Source: Bacteroidetes bacterium UBA2364 (GTDB taxonomy: Bacteria > Bacteroidota > Rhodothermia > Rhodothermales > UBA2364). From it: DNA of 43,168 nt. The notes below the pieces were generated by a model. The model saw only the letters and a program-made list of their open reading frames with translations, searched no databases and was not told the origin of the DNA. The stretch covers positions 2,559-45,726 of the forward strand of contig DDTM01000104.1 of assembly GCA_002344075.1 (NCBI GenBank). Reading direction: 5' to 3'. How positions within the stretch are numbered: the first letter of the stretch is position 1; each line of letters opens with the position of its first letter. Shown here one piece after another: positions 26,682 through 35,234 of the stretch. The translations under genes and the position numbers were made by a program.

Positions 26682-27671
26682 TTAAAGTTTATCCATAAAT
26701 TGTTTGATGTATGAGGCAAATAATTCCGGTTCGTGAAACATCATGTAATGCCCGGATGCTTGCATGGTAACGGAGGTTAATTTTGCGGGCGGCAAAACAC
26801 CCATTAATTCATCTCGCAATTGTTTGGACACCGCAAAATCGTATTTACCCCATAACAATAGTACGGGTATCGTAAGCGTGGATACGCCAGATGTATTGTT
26901 AGAGGTCAGAATTTCAGGAAAAAGAGCGCCATTACTTGTAAGCGCTCTTTGAGTATGTTTAAAGTCGGCGAGGTTTACTTTTGTGACGACTTCAGGTATG
27001 TTATTTAGACACCCATATGCAAGCGAATTGATTTCCGTTAAAGGAGTACTCGTGTTTTGAGCTTTGTTTTTGACATCTTGCCAATAAGATGTGTTTTGGT
27101 TTGCTGCAATTCGGAGGTCTGCCTCGCGAATTAAATCATTTCGGGTGGATGATGAAAATATCGTTCCATTGTGTAAACCTGCGGCATCAATCCAAGCCAC
27201 CACTTTTGTTCTGCGCGTCAAATCTTTAAGATAGGCAGACGTTAAGGTACCGCCCCAACTATGCCCCAATAACACAATTCCTTTTGAGGGGTAACGTGTT
27301 TTTAACTCGTTTATTACAACGTCCAAATCTTCCACGTACTGGCTTATGGTGAAGTACTTGGTATTATTAGAACCTTTCGATTGCCCGGATGCCCGTTGTT
27401 GCCAATAAGCGACTAAGTAACTTTCTTCAATTTTCTTAAATCCAACTCCATTTTGATAATTTCGAAAATCTAATACATCCGAACCTGGCCCACCGTGAGC
27501 GGCTAATAATATATATGGAGCATCTGATTTACCGTAAACCCATACGGGCATTGTTTCTTCATTATGAACAACCGTAAAAGTTTCTTTTGGCGTAAAGCTT
27601 GTCGTTAGTTGGTCACAAGAGATACTGAAGATGGATAAAAAGATGAGGGTTAAAATATTACGTGTACTCAC
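26682..27671 (-). CDS. Alpha/beta hydrolase lipoprotein, proline-iminopeptidase-like (S33)
   Basis: A 329-residue protein with a lipoprotein signal (MSTRNILTLIFLSIFSISC, Cys 19). The oxyanion motif HGGPGS (59-64) and nucleophile elbow GHSWGG (S138) are typical of peptidase family S33. D278 (LLWGKYD) and H308 (ASGHYMMFH) complete the triad. The usual DQRG.G.S block is altered to WQQRASGQS. Family members remove N-terminal Pro or hydrolyse other small esters and amides, so the substrate is open. The gene is AT-richer than the core genes around it and sits between two same-orientation copies of the dispersed repeat, suggesting acquisition. Confidence 0.82.
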   Translation of the reverse strand: MSTRNILTLIFLSIFSISCDQLTTSFTPKETFTVVHNEETMPVWVYGKSDAPYILLAAHGGPGSDVLDFRNYQNGVGFKKIEESYLVAYWQQRASGQSKGSNNTKYFTISQYVEDLDVVINELKTRYPSKGIVLLGHSWGGTLTSAYLKDLTRRTKVVAWIDAAGLHNGTIFSSSTRNDLIREADLRIAANQNTSYWQDVKNKAQNTSTPLTEINSLAYGCLNNIPEVVTKVNLADFKHTQRALTSNGALFPEILTSNNTSGVSTLTIPVLLLWGKYDFAVSKQLRDELMGVLPPAKLTSVTMQASGHYMMFHEPELFASYIKQFMDKL

Positions 27672-28424
27672 AGTTTTAATTTTTTGATAGGGTTATATTG
27701 GGGGTATGAATTTAAGCGAAAAGAAATCTATGTAATGACTCCTGTTGCTCCATGTCTGCACAATAGATATGAGATATGTACCCATGTTTTTTCGTCTGAT
27801 AATACTACGAACAATAAAGCGCCGGATCAAACTATTTACCAACTTTCCGCACAAAGTACTGTTACCACATGGCGTATTCTAAAAAATGTATTTAAAAACT
27901 TCCCAAAACACCTTGCGAACACATCTTTCACATTTTATGCTGGCCAGAAGGGTTCTCATATAATGTCGTCCATACGAGGCTTTTTCAGATATTGATATAC
28001 TTCCCTAATACCCATCAAGTGCATTTCCCAACGGTAGTCAAAGAGGTCTTTCGCATACGACCTAATCTAAGTAAGTGCATCGTATGTCTAATGACATTTT
28101 TCAAATGTACCTTAGTAGAACCTGTTGGGGCAGCATCAGAATAGAATGTAATTTTTCACATTTCTTTCTTAGTACTTATGCTATATATTGATTCGTAACG
28201 ATTTTAGTTGTTTGAATAGTTTCTTTAAGTCCTTGAATCATAGATATTTTATTAGATTTAAGACCACTTTCTTCCAAGATAATAAGATTGAGTATGTGTT
28301 CTTTGGTCGTTGTAACACTTTCTCATGGCCTGTTGTTTTCTTGGGAAAAATAATTCTGTTGCTTTATCGGGTTCTTTTGTAGATTACTGTTATCTTTTAT
28401 CATTACGACCTAAACGAGAACTCC
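27672..28424. other. Gene-free region upstream of the DPP-IV gene
   Basis: About 750 bp with no convincing gene. It holds dispersed repeat copy 3 (27887-28112). Short open frames at 27684 and 28188 have no recognisable protein features. The DPP-IV and hydrolase promoters must lie here, but no confident boxes were identified. Confidence 0.55.
27887..28112. repeat. Dispersed repeat copy 3
   Basis: It starts tgtatttaaaaacttccc and contains 'ttgcgaacacatctttcacattttatgct' (split here by the 20-base rule: ttgcgaacacatctttcaca, then ttttatgct) and 'ataatgtcgtcc', matching copies 1 and 2. It ends with 'aatctaag', 'gcatcgtatgtctaatgaca' and a diverged terminus, tttttcaaatgtacct. The termini are more degenerate than in copy 1. 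Confidence 0.5.
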
Positions 28425-30674
28425 ATGAAGTCCTATTTACGCTTTTGTCTTTTTGTATCGCTCGTCGGAAGTGGATGGCTCTCCGCCCAAAATCCTGAAA
28501 CCGGAACGCTTACGTTCGATCAATTATTTAGCGGGCATTTTAGCTCAGAGGGCTTTGGCCCCGTTCGTTGGATGGATGGTGGAACGTCTTACACCACCTT
28601 AGAACGTCCTGCCAGTGGTAGCACAGGCCAAGACTTGGTCGTGTACGATACGGCTACAGGTACGCGACGTATCTTAATTTCGGCCCAAACTTTTATCCCA
28701 AAAGGTAGTGAAAAAGCGATAGAGATAGAGGATTATGAGTGGTCGCCGGATCATAAGCAAATGCTCCTTTTTACAAATTCAGAACGTGTTTGGCGCACCA
28801 ATACACGCGGCGATTATTGGGTACTGGAAGTGGCTTCTGGGAAACTCTGGAAGTTAGGAGGTAAAACCTCTGCCTCTACACTGATGTTTGCGAAGTTCTC
28901 CCCAGACGGTAAAAAGGTGGCTTATGTACGCCAGAATAATATATACACCGAAAACTTAGCAACGGGTCGCATTCTCCAACTTACCCGTGACGGTAGCAGA
29001 ACCATCATTAACGGCACCTTCGACTGGGTGTATGAGGAAGAATTTGGTCTCCAAGATGGTTTCCGATGGAGCCCGGACAGCAAAAGCATTGCGTATTGGC
29101 AGTTGGATGCAAAAGGTGTCCGAGATTTTCTATTAATCAATAATACGGATTCACTTTATTCCTATATAATCCCTATTCAGTATCCAAAAGCAGGAACCAC
29201 CAACTCGGCAGCGCGGGTAGGAGTAGTAACGGCTACAGGCGGCCTTACCAAGTGGATGAACGTACCGGGGGACCTTCGCAATAACTACATTGCCCGTATG
29301 GAATGGGCTGGAAATGCGCACGAATTGGTCATCCAACGCATGAACCGTAAACAAAACACGAACCAAGTGATGCTATGTGAAGCAAAAACCGGACGTACCC
29401 GTACAGTCTTCACTGATGCAGATCCCAAGGCATGGGTTGATGTGGTGGATGACTTGATTTGGACAGACGGCGAAAGGGCCTTTACATGGGTAAGTGAACG
29501 CGATGGTTGGCGTAAACTCTATAAAATACAAAGAGATGGGAGCCAAGTTGAGGCCATTACTAAAGGCGATTTTGATGTGGCACGGGTTCTTCAGATAGAT
29601 CCGGCCTCTGGATGGGTCTATTATATCGCCTCGCCAGAAAATCCTACCCAGCGTTATTTATATCGTATCCGATTGGACGGAACGGGAAACGAACGTCTGA
29701 CTCCGAAGCCGCAAACGGGCGTTCATCAATACAACATTTCTCCCAACGGTCAATTTGCCTTGCATACGTGGTCTGCATTTGGGACACCGCCCACTACCGA
29801 GATCATTCGCCTGCCAGGACACGAAACACTCCGCATTCCCGTGTCTAATACCCGCCTAAAAGAACGTGTGGCAGCGGTTCGGGCGGCAAAATCCGAGTTT
29901 TTTCGAATTGATGCTGGAAATGGCGTGCAATTGGATGGTTGGATCATGAAGCCTGCGGACTTTGACCCCAGCAAAAAATATCCGATCCTCTATCATGTAT
30001 ATGGTGAACCCGCTGGACAAACCGTTATGGATTCGTGGGGCGGTCGGAATTTTCTGTGGCATACCATGCTTACCCAAAAAGGCTACATTGTGGCCAGTTT
30101 AGACAACCGAGGAACCCCCTCTTTGCGAGGCCGAGATTGGAGGAAGGTCATCTACGGACAAATCGGTGTTTTGGCGTCGCAGGAGCAAGCAACAGCGTCG
30201 CGCAATATGGCCCGTAGGTGGTCTTGGATAGACTCCACACGGGTGGGTGTTTGGGGATGGAGTGGGGGGGGCTCTATGGCGCTTAACTTGCTTTTCCGCT
30301 CGCCCGATTGGTACAAAACGGGCATGTCGGTTGCACCCGTTCCGGATCAACGGTTGTATGATACCATCTATCAAGAACGCTACATGGACACACCGCAGGA
30401 CAATCCGGAAGGCTACCGCATCGGATCCCCCCTCACATTTGCCCATCAACTGAAGGGACATTTATTGGTGGTGCATGGCACGGGTGACGATAATGTGCAT
30501 TATCAAGGAACAGAACGCTTAATTAATGCACTGATCGAGGCCAATAAGCCCTTCACAATGATGGCCTATCCCAATCGAGCACATGGCATTTATGAAGGAA
30601 AGAACACAAGCCGCCATTTGTATGAACTACTTACCCGCTATTTGCTTTCAAATTTAGAAGTTGGTGGACGATAA
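28425..30674 (+). CDS. Dipeptidyl peptidase IV (family S9B)
   Basis: A 749-residue secreted serine peptidase that removes X-Pro dipeptides. A signal peptide (MKSYLRFCLFVSLVGSGWLSAQ) precedes the beta-propeller domain (about 30-490). The propeller contains DWVYEEEFGLQDGFRWSPD, whose Glu pair anchors the substrate N-terminus in DPP-IV. The alpha/beta-hydrolase domain has nucleophile S613 in GWSGGGSM (the family usually has GWSYGG, with Tyr at the third Gly's place), D688 (HGTGDDNVHYQ) and H720 (NRAHGIYEG). Full length for the family. It probably acts in the periplasm or outside the cell, as part of peptide use. It is transcribed alone. Confidence 0.92.
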   Translation: MKSYLRFCLFVSLVGSGWLSAQNPETGTLTFDQLFSGHFSSEGFGPVRWMDGGTSYTTLERPASGSTGQDLVVYDTATGTRRILISAQTFIPKGSEKAIEIEDYEWSPDHKQMLLFTNSERVWRTNTRGDYWVLEVASGKLWKLGGKTSASTLMFAKFSPDGKKVAYVRQNNIYTENLATGRILQLTRDGSRTIINGTFDWVYEEEFGLQDGFRWSPDSKSIAYWQLDAKGVRDFLLINNTDSLYSYIIPIQYPKAGTTNSAARVGVVTATGGLTKWMNVPGDLRNNYIARMEWAGNAHELVIQRMNRKQNTNQVMLCEAKTGRTRTVFTDADPKAWVDVVDDLIWTDGERAFTWVSERDGWRKLYKIQRDGSQVEAITKGDFDVARVLQIDPASGWVYYIASPENPTQRYLYRIRLDGTGNERLTPKPQTGVHQYNISPNGQFALHTWSAFGTPPTTEIIRLPGHETLRIPVSNTRLKERVAAVRAAKSEFFRIDAGNGVQLDGWIMKPADFDPSKKYPILYHVYGEPAGQTVMDSWGGRNFLWHTMLTQKGYIVASLDNRGTPSLRGRDWRKVIYGQIGVLASQEQATASRNMARRWSWIDSTRVGVWGWSGGGSMALNLLFRSPDWYKTGMSVAPVPDQRLYDTIYQERYMDTPQDNPEGYRIGSPLTFAHQLKGHLLVVHGTGDDNVHYQGTERLINALIEANKPFTMMAYPNRAHGIYEGKNTSRHLYELLTRYLLSNLEVGGR

Positions 30675-31084
30675 ATCCTCAGCCCTCAGACGGTTAGCCG
30701 ACCGAGAAATTCCAGTAAGGAAAAACAGAGAGCACCAAACCAATGAAAAATACGTCCATCCTTTACAGATTTCGAGATGGACCTTCTCAATGAATTGTTG
30801 CACGAACACGAAGGGGAAATGAAATAGCTGACCTACTTCAAAAAAATGTACACGTCTGCGTGGGTTTGCCAATCGAAAGCCCATTTTAGACCTGTACTAT
30901 GCCCTCTTTCTCATAAAAGAGCAAGCCCGCCAAACCGACTGGAACTACGAAAAGGACACCAAATACCTATTTGGTCTGTTAAAAAAAGGCTTATTTAATC
31001 TTCCTTGGGAACAGTATGGATAATGAATGCGATTCTGCCTTTTCATTTGTTCTTTCAAAATTTCAAAACATAACCAAACTTCTA
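30675..31084. other. Mostly non-coding gap between the DPP-IV and DedA-type genes
   Basis: About 410 bp. It contains the unrecognised gene fragment 30832-31023. 30675-30831 holds only short frames with stops and shows no terminator or RNA. Confidence 0.5.
30832..31023 (+). pseudogene. Unrecognised C-terminal gene fragment
   Basis: An open frame of 63 codons without an ATG start reads LRGFANRKPILDLYYALFLI, then EQARQTDWNYEKDTKYLFGL, then LKKGLFNLPWEQYG and a stop. The composition looks like a real protein (helical, aromatic-rich). An in-frame TGA at 30829-30831 cuts it off upstream, and no continuing frame was found in 30675-30831. I do not recognise the family. It lies directly before the DedA-type gene and is read in the same direction. 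Confidence 0.35.
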
Positions 31085-31741
31085 ATGACGCATAGTATAG
31101 CCGAGAAAGACCGATACAGTGGCCCTTTTGGATGGATACACCGGATCAAGGACTGGGTAGAATCCTTGGCCGCCAAACCCTATGGAGTTCCAGCCCTCGC
31201 ATTACTCGCCTTCTGCGAGTCCATCTTTTTTCCGATTCCCCCCGATGTGCTGCTAATGGCACTTTGTGTGGGTTTGCCAAAACGTTCGCTTTGGTTTGCT
31301 TTCGTGTGTACAGTCGGATCGGTGGCTGGTGGTATTTTCGGCTATGGGATCGGACATTTTCTTTGGTATGATGCAGCAGGTATGTTTAGTGGATTTGCGC
31401 AGTTTTTCTTTGACCATATTCCGGGGTTCACCACCGAAGTCTTTGAACATGCGGGGGCACTCTATCGCGAATACGACTTTTGGGCCGTGATGGTAGCAGG
31501 CCTGACCCCCGTTCCCTACAAAGTAGCCACGATCACTGCAGGCGTGTTTAATTTAAACTTTGTGGTCTTTATGCTGGCCTCAGCGGCAAGCCGTGCTTTG
31601 CGCTTCTTCCTCATCGGAGCCTTGTTTTATTTCTTTGGTCGCGCCATTAAAGCCTTCATAGACAAATATTTAGAAATCCTGAGTGTTTTGTTTGTGATAT
31701 TATTGGTGGGTGGATTTTTGGTAATTCGTTGGCTTAGCTAA
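31085..31741 (+). CDS. YqaA/DedA-family (SNARE-associated) membrane protein
   Basis: About 218 residues. The ATG at 31085 (MTHSIAEKDRYSGPF) is chosen because the extension to 31016 overlaps the upstream gene fragment and is not conserved in type. The sequence shows FCESIFFPIPPDVLLMALCV, the 'E...PxPPD' signature, then GSVAGGIFGYGIGHFLW and AGLTPVPYKVATITAGVFN with 'G..P.PYK', the second conserved block of the family. About five hydrophobic segments. Relatives of DedA are implicated in lipid flipping or membrane homeostasis; the YqaA branch has no assigned substrate. Confidence 0.85.
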   Translation: MTHSIAEKDRYSGPFGWIHRIKDWVESLAAKPYGVPALALLAFCESIFFPIPPDVLLMALCVGLPKRSLWFAFVCTVGSVAGGIFGYGIGHFLWYDAAGMFSGFAQFFFDHIPGFTTEVFEHAGALYREYDFWAVMVAGLTPVPYKVATITAGVFNLNFVVFMLASAASRALRFFLIGALFYFFGRAIKAFIDKYLEILSVLFVILLVGGFLVIRWLS

Positions 31742-31888
31742 TGATAACCAAGAGCAGACATAGGGCATTGGATCTACATATCTAAATCGGTCCTTTATGA
31801 AACTACTTGCAGGTTCGGGGCATAGAAAACAAAACGTATCATTTTTTTAAAATGGTGTTTGTACCTAAAACCTCTTGCGACGCTCTTT

Positions 31889-31912
31889 ATGACTTACACT
31901 ATGACTTACACT
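31889..31912. repeat. 12-bp tandem duplication at the transposase remnant end
   Basis: atgacttacact occurs twice in a row and supplies the stop codon that ends the ISL3-like remnant. Confidence 0.7.
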
Positions 31913-32094
31913 TTGCTGTTAATGCCCCCCATAACAGCGTTGGTGAAGTTTGAACAGGCATAATTTGCAATACCATCAAAATGTTTTTTGATCGTTTTTG
32001 TAATGGGGTTATCGTTGAGCTGTTCTTGTGCAAAGTCGGCAATGAACTGGAGTTGTGCGCAGAGTTTTTCGTGTTTATGTTGTTCATAAACTGC
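31906..32094 (-). pseudogene. ISL3-like transposase C-terminal remnant
   Basis: On the minus strand this frame reads KLCAQLQFIADFAQEQLNDN, then PITKTIKKHFDGIANYACSN, then FTNAVMGGINSKV and a stop. The 'F.NA..EGINSK' end with a preceding 'I..H..GI..Y' helix is the C-terminal pattern of ISL3-type DDE transposases, where the catalytic Glu is the first G here (Met-Gly-Gly instead of Met-Glu-Gly). Upstream an in-frame TAA ends the homology. The stop sits in a 12-bp tandem duplication (31889-31912), just where 'SKVK..K' would normally continue. The remnant is inactive. Confidence 0.6.
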
Positions 32095-32121
32095 TTATTT
32101 ATACGACTACCGGTTTGTATA

Positions 32122-32157
32122 TAAAAAACGGCCTCCATTGACACATAGAGGCCGTTT
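32122..32157 (-). terminator. Rho-independent terminator of the PD40 lipoprotein gene
   Basis: A perfect 10-bp stem, aaacggcctc (32126-32135) pairing with gaggccgttt (32148-32157), has a 12-base loop. On the minus strand the stem is followed by a run of T. It lies 18 bp after the stop of the PD40 gene. Confidence 0.9.
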
Positions 32158-32175
32158 ACGGATGACAACAAATAT

Positions 32176-33345
32176 TTATTTCCAACTTTTAAAATTCTCA
32201 TCAACCAGTTCTGGATTGTCCACCCAGTCGGCCACAAACACATTCGTGTCGCGGGTTGGTGTACGACCAACATTACGATTGGAGGCAAAAACAATTTTTT
32301 TACCGCTAAACGAGAACATTGGAAAAGCCTCAAACGTACCCGATTTTGTTATTTGCTGCAAGCCCGTACCATCTATATTCACCATAAAGATCGCAAATTC
32401 ACGTCCAGCCTCACGTCCGGGCCGGGCCATACTGTGGTGATTGGAGGCGAACAGCACGCGCTTGCCGTCCGGTGTAAAGAAGGGTGCCCAATTGGCTCCC
32501 GGCAAATTGGTGATACGCCGTACATTACTGCCCTCAATATCCGCGACATAAAGGTCTAAGGCTTTGGGTTCCACTTGGTTTTGTTTAAGGAGCGCTTTAT
32601 ACGTTTCCGCTTCTTCTCCAGCTTTGGGCCGACTGGCACGCCACACGATATGTTTGGAGTCGCGGGAAAAAAAGGCCCCACCGTCATAGCCAAGTTCGGT
32701 GGTAAGTTGTTTATGCTCGCCGGTTTGTAGGTTATAGCGCCATAATTCAAGATCACCACTCCGGGTGGAGGTATATATAACCCACTTTCCATCCGGTGAA
32801 ACGGTTGCCTCGGCATCGTAGCCGGGGCCACCAATTAACACTTTGGGGTTTTTACCCTTTTTATCGGTTACATAAATATCATAGGAATCATAAATACTCC
32901 ATACATATCGGCCTTGCGAAAACATGGCAGGAGGCGGACATTCTTTGGCCGTGCCATGCGTGGAACCAAAGACCATCCGACCATCGGGCAAGAAATAAGA
33001 ACAAGTTGTACGTCCTTTTCCCGTAGAGATTTCTTCATAGGCTTTCCCGTTGGGAAGTTTCGAGCCATCGGCATTCATTCTATAGATCTGATCACAACCT
33101 TGCCCATTGATCAGCCCCCAATCACTCTGAAAAACCAACTGTTTATCGTCGAAACTCCAATAAGCCTCGGCATTGTTGCCACCAAAAGTGAGCTGTTTGA
33201 TATTCCGGAGGTGTACCTCGCCCGTATAGCGAAGCGAGTCTGTCGCAGGATTGTAACCTCCCGAAGCCACTTTGTTTTGTGGTACTTTTGGCGCAGAGCA
33301 AGCCGCAATACTTAGAAAAATCACAAACAAAACGTAAAATCGCAT
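32176..33345 (-). CDS. TolB-like PD40 beta-propeller lipoprotein
   Basis: A 389-residue protein with a lipoprotein signal (MRFYVLFVIFLSIAAC, Cys 16). The body is made of WD40-like PD40 repeats: ATVSPDGKWVIYTSTRSGDL, FFSRDSKHIVWRAS, FFTPDGKRVLFASNHH and MFSFSGKKIVFASNRN. These form a six-bladed TolB-type propeller. An envelope scaffold or ligand-binding role is likely; there is no DPP catalytic domain, so it is not a peptidase. Its own terminator follows. Confidence 0.85.
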   Translation of the reverse strand: MRFYVLFVIFLSIAACSAPKVPQNKVASGGYNPATDSLRYTGEVHLRNIKQLTFGGNNAEAYWSFDDKQLVFQSDWGLINGQGCDQIYRMNADGSKLPNGKAYEEISTGKGRTTCSYFLPDGRMVFGSTHGTAKECPPPAMFSQGRYVWSIYDSYDIYVTDKKGKNPKVLIGGPGYDAEATVSPDGKWVIYTSTRSGDLELWRYNLQTGEHKQLTTELGYDGGAFFSRDSKHIVWRASRPKAGEEAETYKALLKQNQVEPKALDLYVADIEGSNVRRITNLPGANWAPFFTPDGKRVLFASNHHSMARPGREAGREFAIFMVNIDGTGLQQITKSGTFEAFPMFSFSGKKIVFASNRNVGRTPTRDTNVFVADWVDNPELVDENFKSWK

Positions 33346-33446
33346 GGTTGATTATAATGTAATGGTGAAACAAAATAGGCTACTACGATACGAAGTTTAG
33401 CGAAACAGGATGATGAATGGTACAATAATTTTTTTCTATCCAATTC

Positions 33447-33454
33447 TATATTTG
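33447..33454 (+). promoter_or_regulatory. Possible -7 box (TATATTTG) upstream of the thioredoxin gene
   Basis: TATATTTG fits the Bacteroidota -7 TAnnTTTG pattern. A T-rich stretch but no clear TTTG lies at the expected -33 distance. It is 92 bp from the start codon of the thioredoxin-TPR gene. Tentative. Confidence 0.25.
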
Positions 33455-33545
33455 AAAGACTTAAAATCATAAATATATAATATCAGATATGATATTGCCA
33501 AATTCACATGTTATTCGATGTCCCTTTTCATTTAAATAATGCTAT

Positions 33546-34382
33546 ATGACAAATACTCCGACCATTTTTAATATCACCGCTGCTCAGTTCGAACAAGCGG
33601 TCATTCGGACCAGTTTTGAAAAACCTGTATTGGTAGATTTCTGGGCACCGTGGTGTGGCCCATGCCGAATGATTGGCCCGATATTGGAAAAATTAGCCGC
33701 CGAACAATCAGAAACGTGGTCTTTGGTAAAACTGAATACCGACGAAAACCCGGATATTTCGGCACGATACCAAATTCGCGGAATTCCGGCGGTAAAGTTA
33801 TTCATTGCCGGAGATGTGGTGGCAGAATTCACGGGTGCGTTACCGGAACATGCACTCCGGAAATGGCTTTCCGAAAATATTCCATCACAGGAAAAAAAAC
33901 TATTTGAAGAAGCCAAACGCCACCTTGCAGCAGGAGAAACGGGCGCAGGTGTAGCCCTATTAGAGGAACTGTTCGCCGACAACCCGCAACAGTTAGAATA
34001 TGCCCTATCACTGGCCGAGGTTCTGCTCTTTAGCGATCCGAACCGTGCTTCTGCGCTGTTGGCCCCCCACCAAAACGCCAAACTCTCGTCTGAGTGGCCG
34101 CGTATTTCCGGGCTGACCAATTTGCTTACGTGGCTCATTACCCCGCCGGATGTCCTTCCTGAAGGTACGGGAAAGCCTATATTAGAAACGGTTTTGGTGG
34201 CTATGCGGCAACAAGATTTTGCAACGGTTGCAGCGGGACTCATCGAGTTACTCCAAAAAGATCGGATGTATTTTAACGAAGCGGCCAAAACGCTGGGTGT
34301 TGCTTTTTTCTCGTATCTTGGTTTTGTGCATCCGGTTGCCAAGCAATACCGGCGTTCGTTTGATATGTGGCTCTATGCCTAA
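33546..34382 (+). CDS. Thioredoxin with C-terminal TPR region, CnoX (YbbN)-like
   Basis: A 278-residue protein. The thioredoxin domain (about 1-110) has the active WCGPC motif (C37, C40) after LVDFWAPW, with the cis-Pro in IRGIPAVKLF. The remainder (about 115-278) is helical with TPR-like repeats (EEAKRHLAAGETGAGVALLE, LEYALSLAEVLLFSDPNRAS), matching the layout of CnoX/YbbN. E. coli CnoX has lost catalytic activity (SxxC), whereas here both cysteines are present, so a redox-active holdase, like some other bacterial CnoX proteins, is possible. It is convergent with the DUF2461 gene, 3 bp apart, with no room for a dedicated terminator. Confidence 0.85.
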   Translation: MTNTPTIFNITAAQFEQAVIRTSFEKPVLVDFWAPWCGPCRMIGPILEKLAAEQSETWSLVKLNTDENPDISARYQIRGIPAVKLFIAGDVVAEFTGALPEHALRKWLSENIPSQEKKLFEEAKRHLAAGETGAGVALLEELFADNPQQLEYALSLAEVLLFSDPNRASALLAPHQNAKLSSEWPRISGLTNLLTWLITPPDVLPEGTGKPILETVLVAMRQQDFATVAAGLIELLQKDRMYFNEAAKTLGVAFFSYLGFVHPVAKQYRRSFDMWLYA

Positions 34383-34385
34383 CAC

Positions 34386-35075
34386 TCAGCCGCTCATGAT
34401 TTCCCAACCATATTGCAAGAGTGGTAACATGGCACGGGCGGCATTGGTGACTTCATGCGCAAAGTGGGGTGTCTGTGCCGCTTCGTCGGGAAATTTTTTC
34501 ATGCAGAAGAAGGATTTCCACTTCAGAAAATCGGCGGCGGGGCTTTCACTTTCCTGTTCATACCCTTTGGGTAAACGTTTTAGGGCGCCGTCCGTAATTA
34601 AAGGCATTTCGGCGCCTTCTAAAATTTGTACCATGCGTACAAAACCATGAGGATCGTCCGAAATGCGCTCCCGAAATTTCTTTAGGAGATCCGGTTCAGG
34701 ATGCCAATAACCACCACCAATAAATGTTTCGCCAGGTTGAATATGGATGTATAAATCTCCGATGCCTTTTGTGCCACCATCCCGCGACAAAACCGCGCCT
34801 ATATGATTTTTATAAGGTGACTTATCAGTAGAGAATCGGGTATCACGATAAATTCGGAAGAGTCCTTTTTTAGGGTCACCTAATAAGGGAATACCCTCCA
34901 TTTGACATTGCTGTCCGGCATCGTTCAATAAAGAACGCATTGGCCCCAACAATTCGGCCTCATATATTGGCTTATGGATAGCAAACCATTCGCGGTTATT
35001 GTTCATGGATAGATCACGCAGGAACTGGAATGCAGCGGGATTAAACCCGGTAAAGGGCAGTAAATTGGGAATCAT
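34386..35075 (-). CDS. DUF2461 family protein
   Basis: A 229-residue cytoplasmic protein of the DUF2461/TIGR02453 family. Conserved blocks: FLRDLSMNNNREWFAIHKP, RIYRDTRFSTDKSPYKNHIG and LYIHIQPGETFIGGGYWHPE. Function is unknown across the family. It stands alone and is convergent with the thioredoxin-TPR gene. Confidence 0.9.
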   Translation of the reverse strand: MIPNLLPFTGFNPAAFQFLRDLSMNNNREWFAIHKPIYEAELLGPMRSLLNDAGQQCQMEGIPLLGDPKKGLFRIYRDTRFSTDKSPYKNHIGAVLSRDGGTKGIGDLYIHIQPGETFIGGGYWHPEPDLLKKFRERISDDPHGFVRMVQILEGAEMPLITDGALKRLPKGYEQESESPAADFLKWKSFFCMKKFPDEAAQTPHFAHEVTNAARAMLPLLQYGWEIMSG

Positions 35076-35234
35076 TTGGGATTGAATAGGTTACAGAAAC
35101 AACATATGGTTAAAATATAACCTTTTCCACCCTGCATACAAAGATTAGGACAGGCACAATTCTTGTGTACTAAGGAACGAAGCCCCCTTCATTGCGTTCA
35201 GTAACCGCGCCGTGCCTTATAAAACCCCGAATCT

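Larger units (their letters stand above)
31742..32175. other. Gene-free region between the DedA-type and PD40 genes
   Basis: About 430 bp containing the ISL3-like remnant, the 12-bp duplication and the terminator of the PD40 gene. 31742-31888 shows no other feature. Confidence 0.6.

Noticed and set aside
27684..27995. 103-codon open frame
   Set aside because: No start context or protein-like features, and its end overlaps dispersed repeat copy 3.
28188..28382. 64-codon open frame before the DPP-IV gene
   Set aside because: AT-rich, Phe-rich composition expected by chance in this sequence; no recognisable motif.
28425..30674. DPP-IV inactivated by the GWSGGG nucleophile motif
   Set aside because: Ser, Asp and His are all present and the Glu pair is intact. 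Replacement of the Tyr after Ser is not known to abolish activity.
31840..31885. Fourth copy of the dispersed repeat
   Set aside because: Only a short resemblance around 'cttgcga', without the termini or the other interior blocks.
33584..34342. 252-codon open frame on the minus strand
   Set aside because: It lies antisense to the thioredoxin-TPR gene, whose motifs are clear. Its translation is Ser/Ala/Asn-rich with no recognisable domain.
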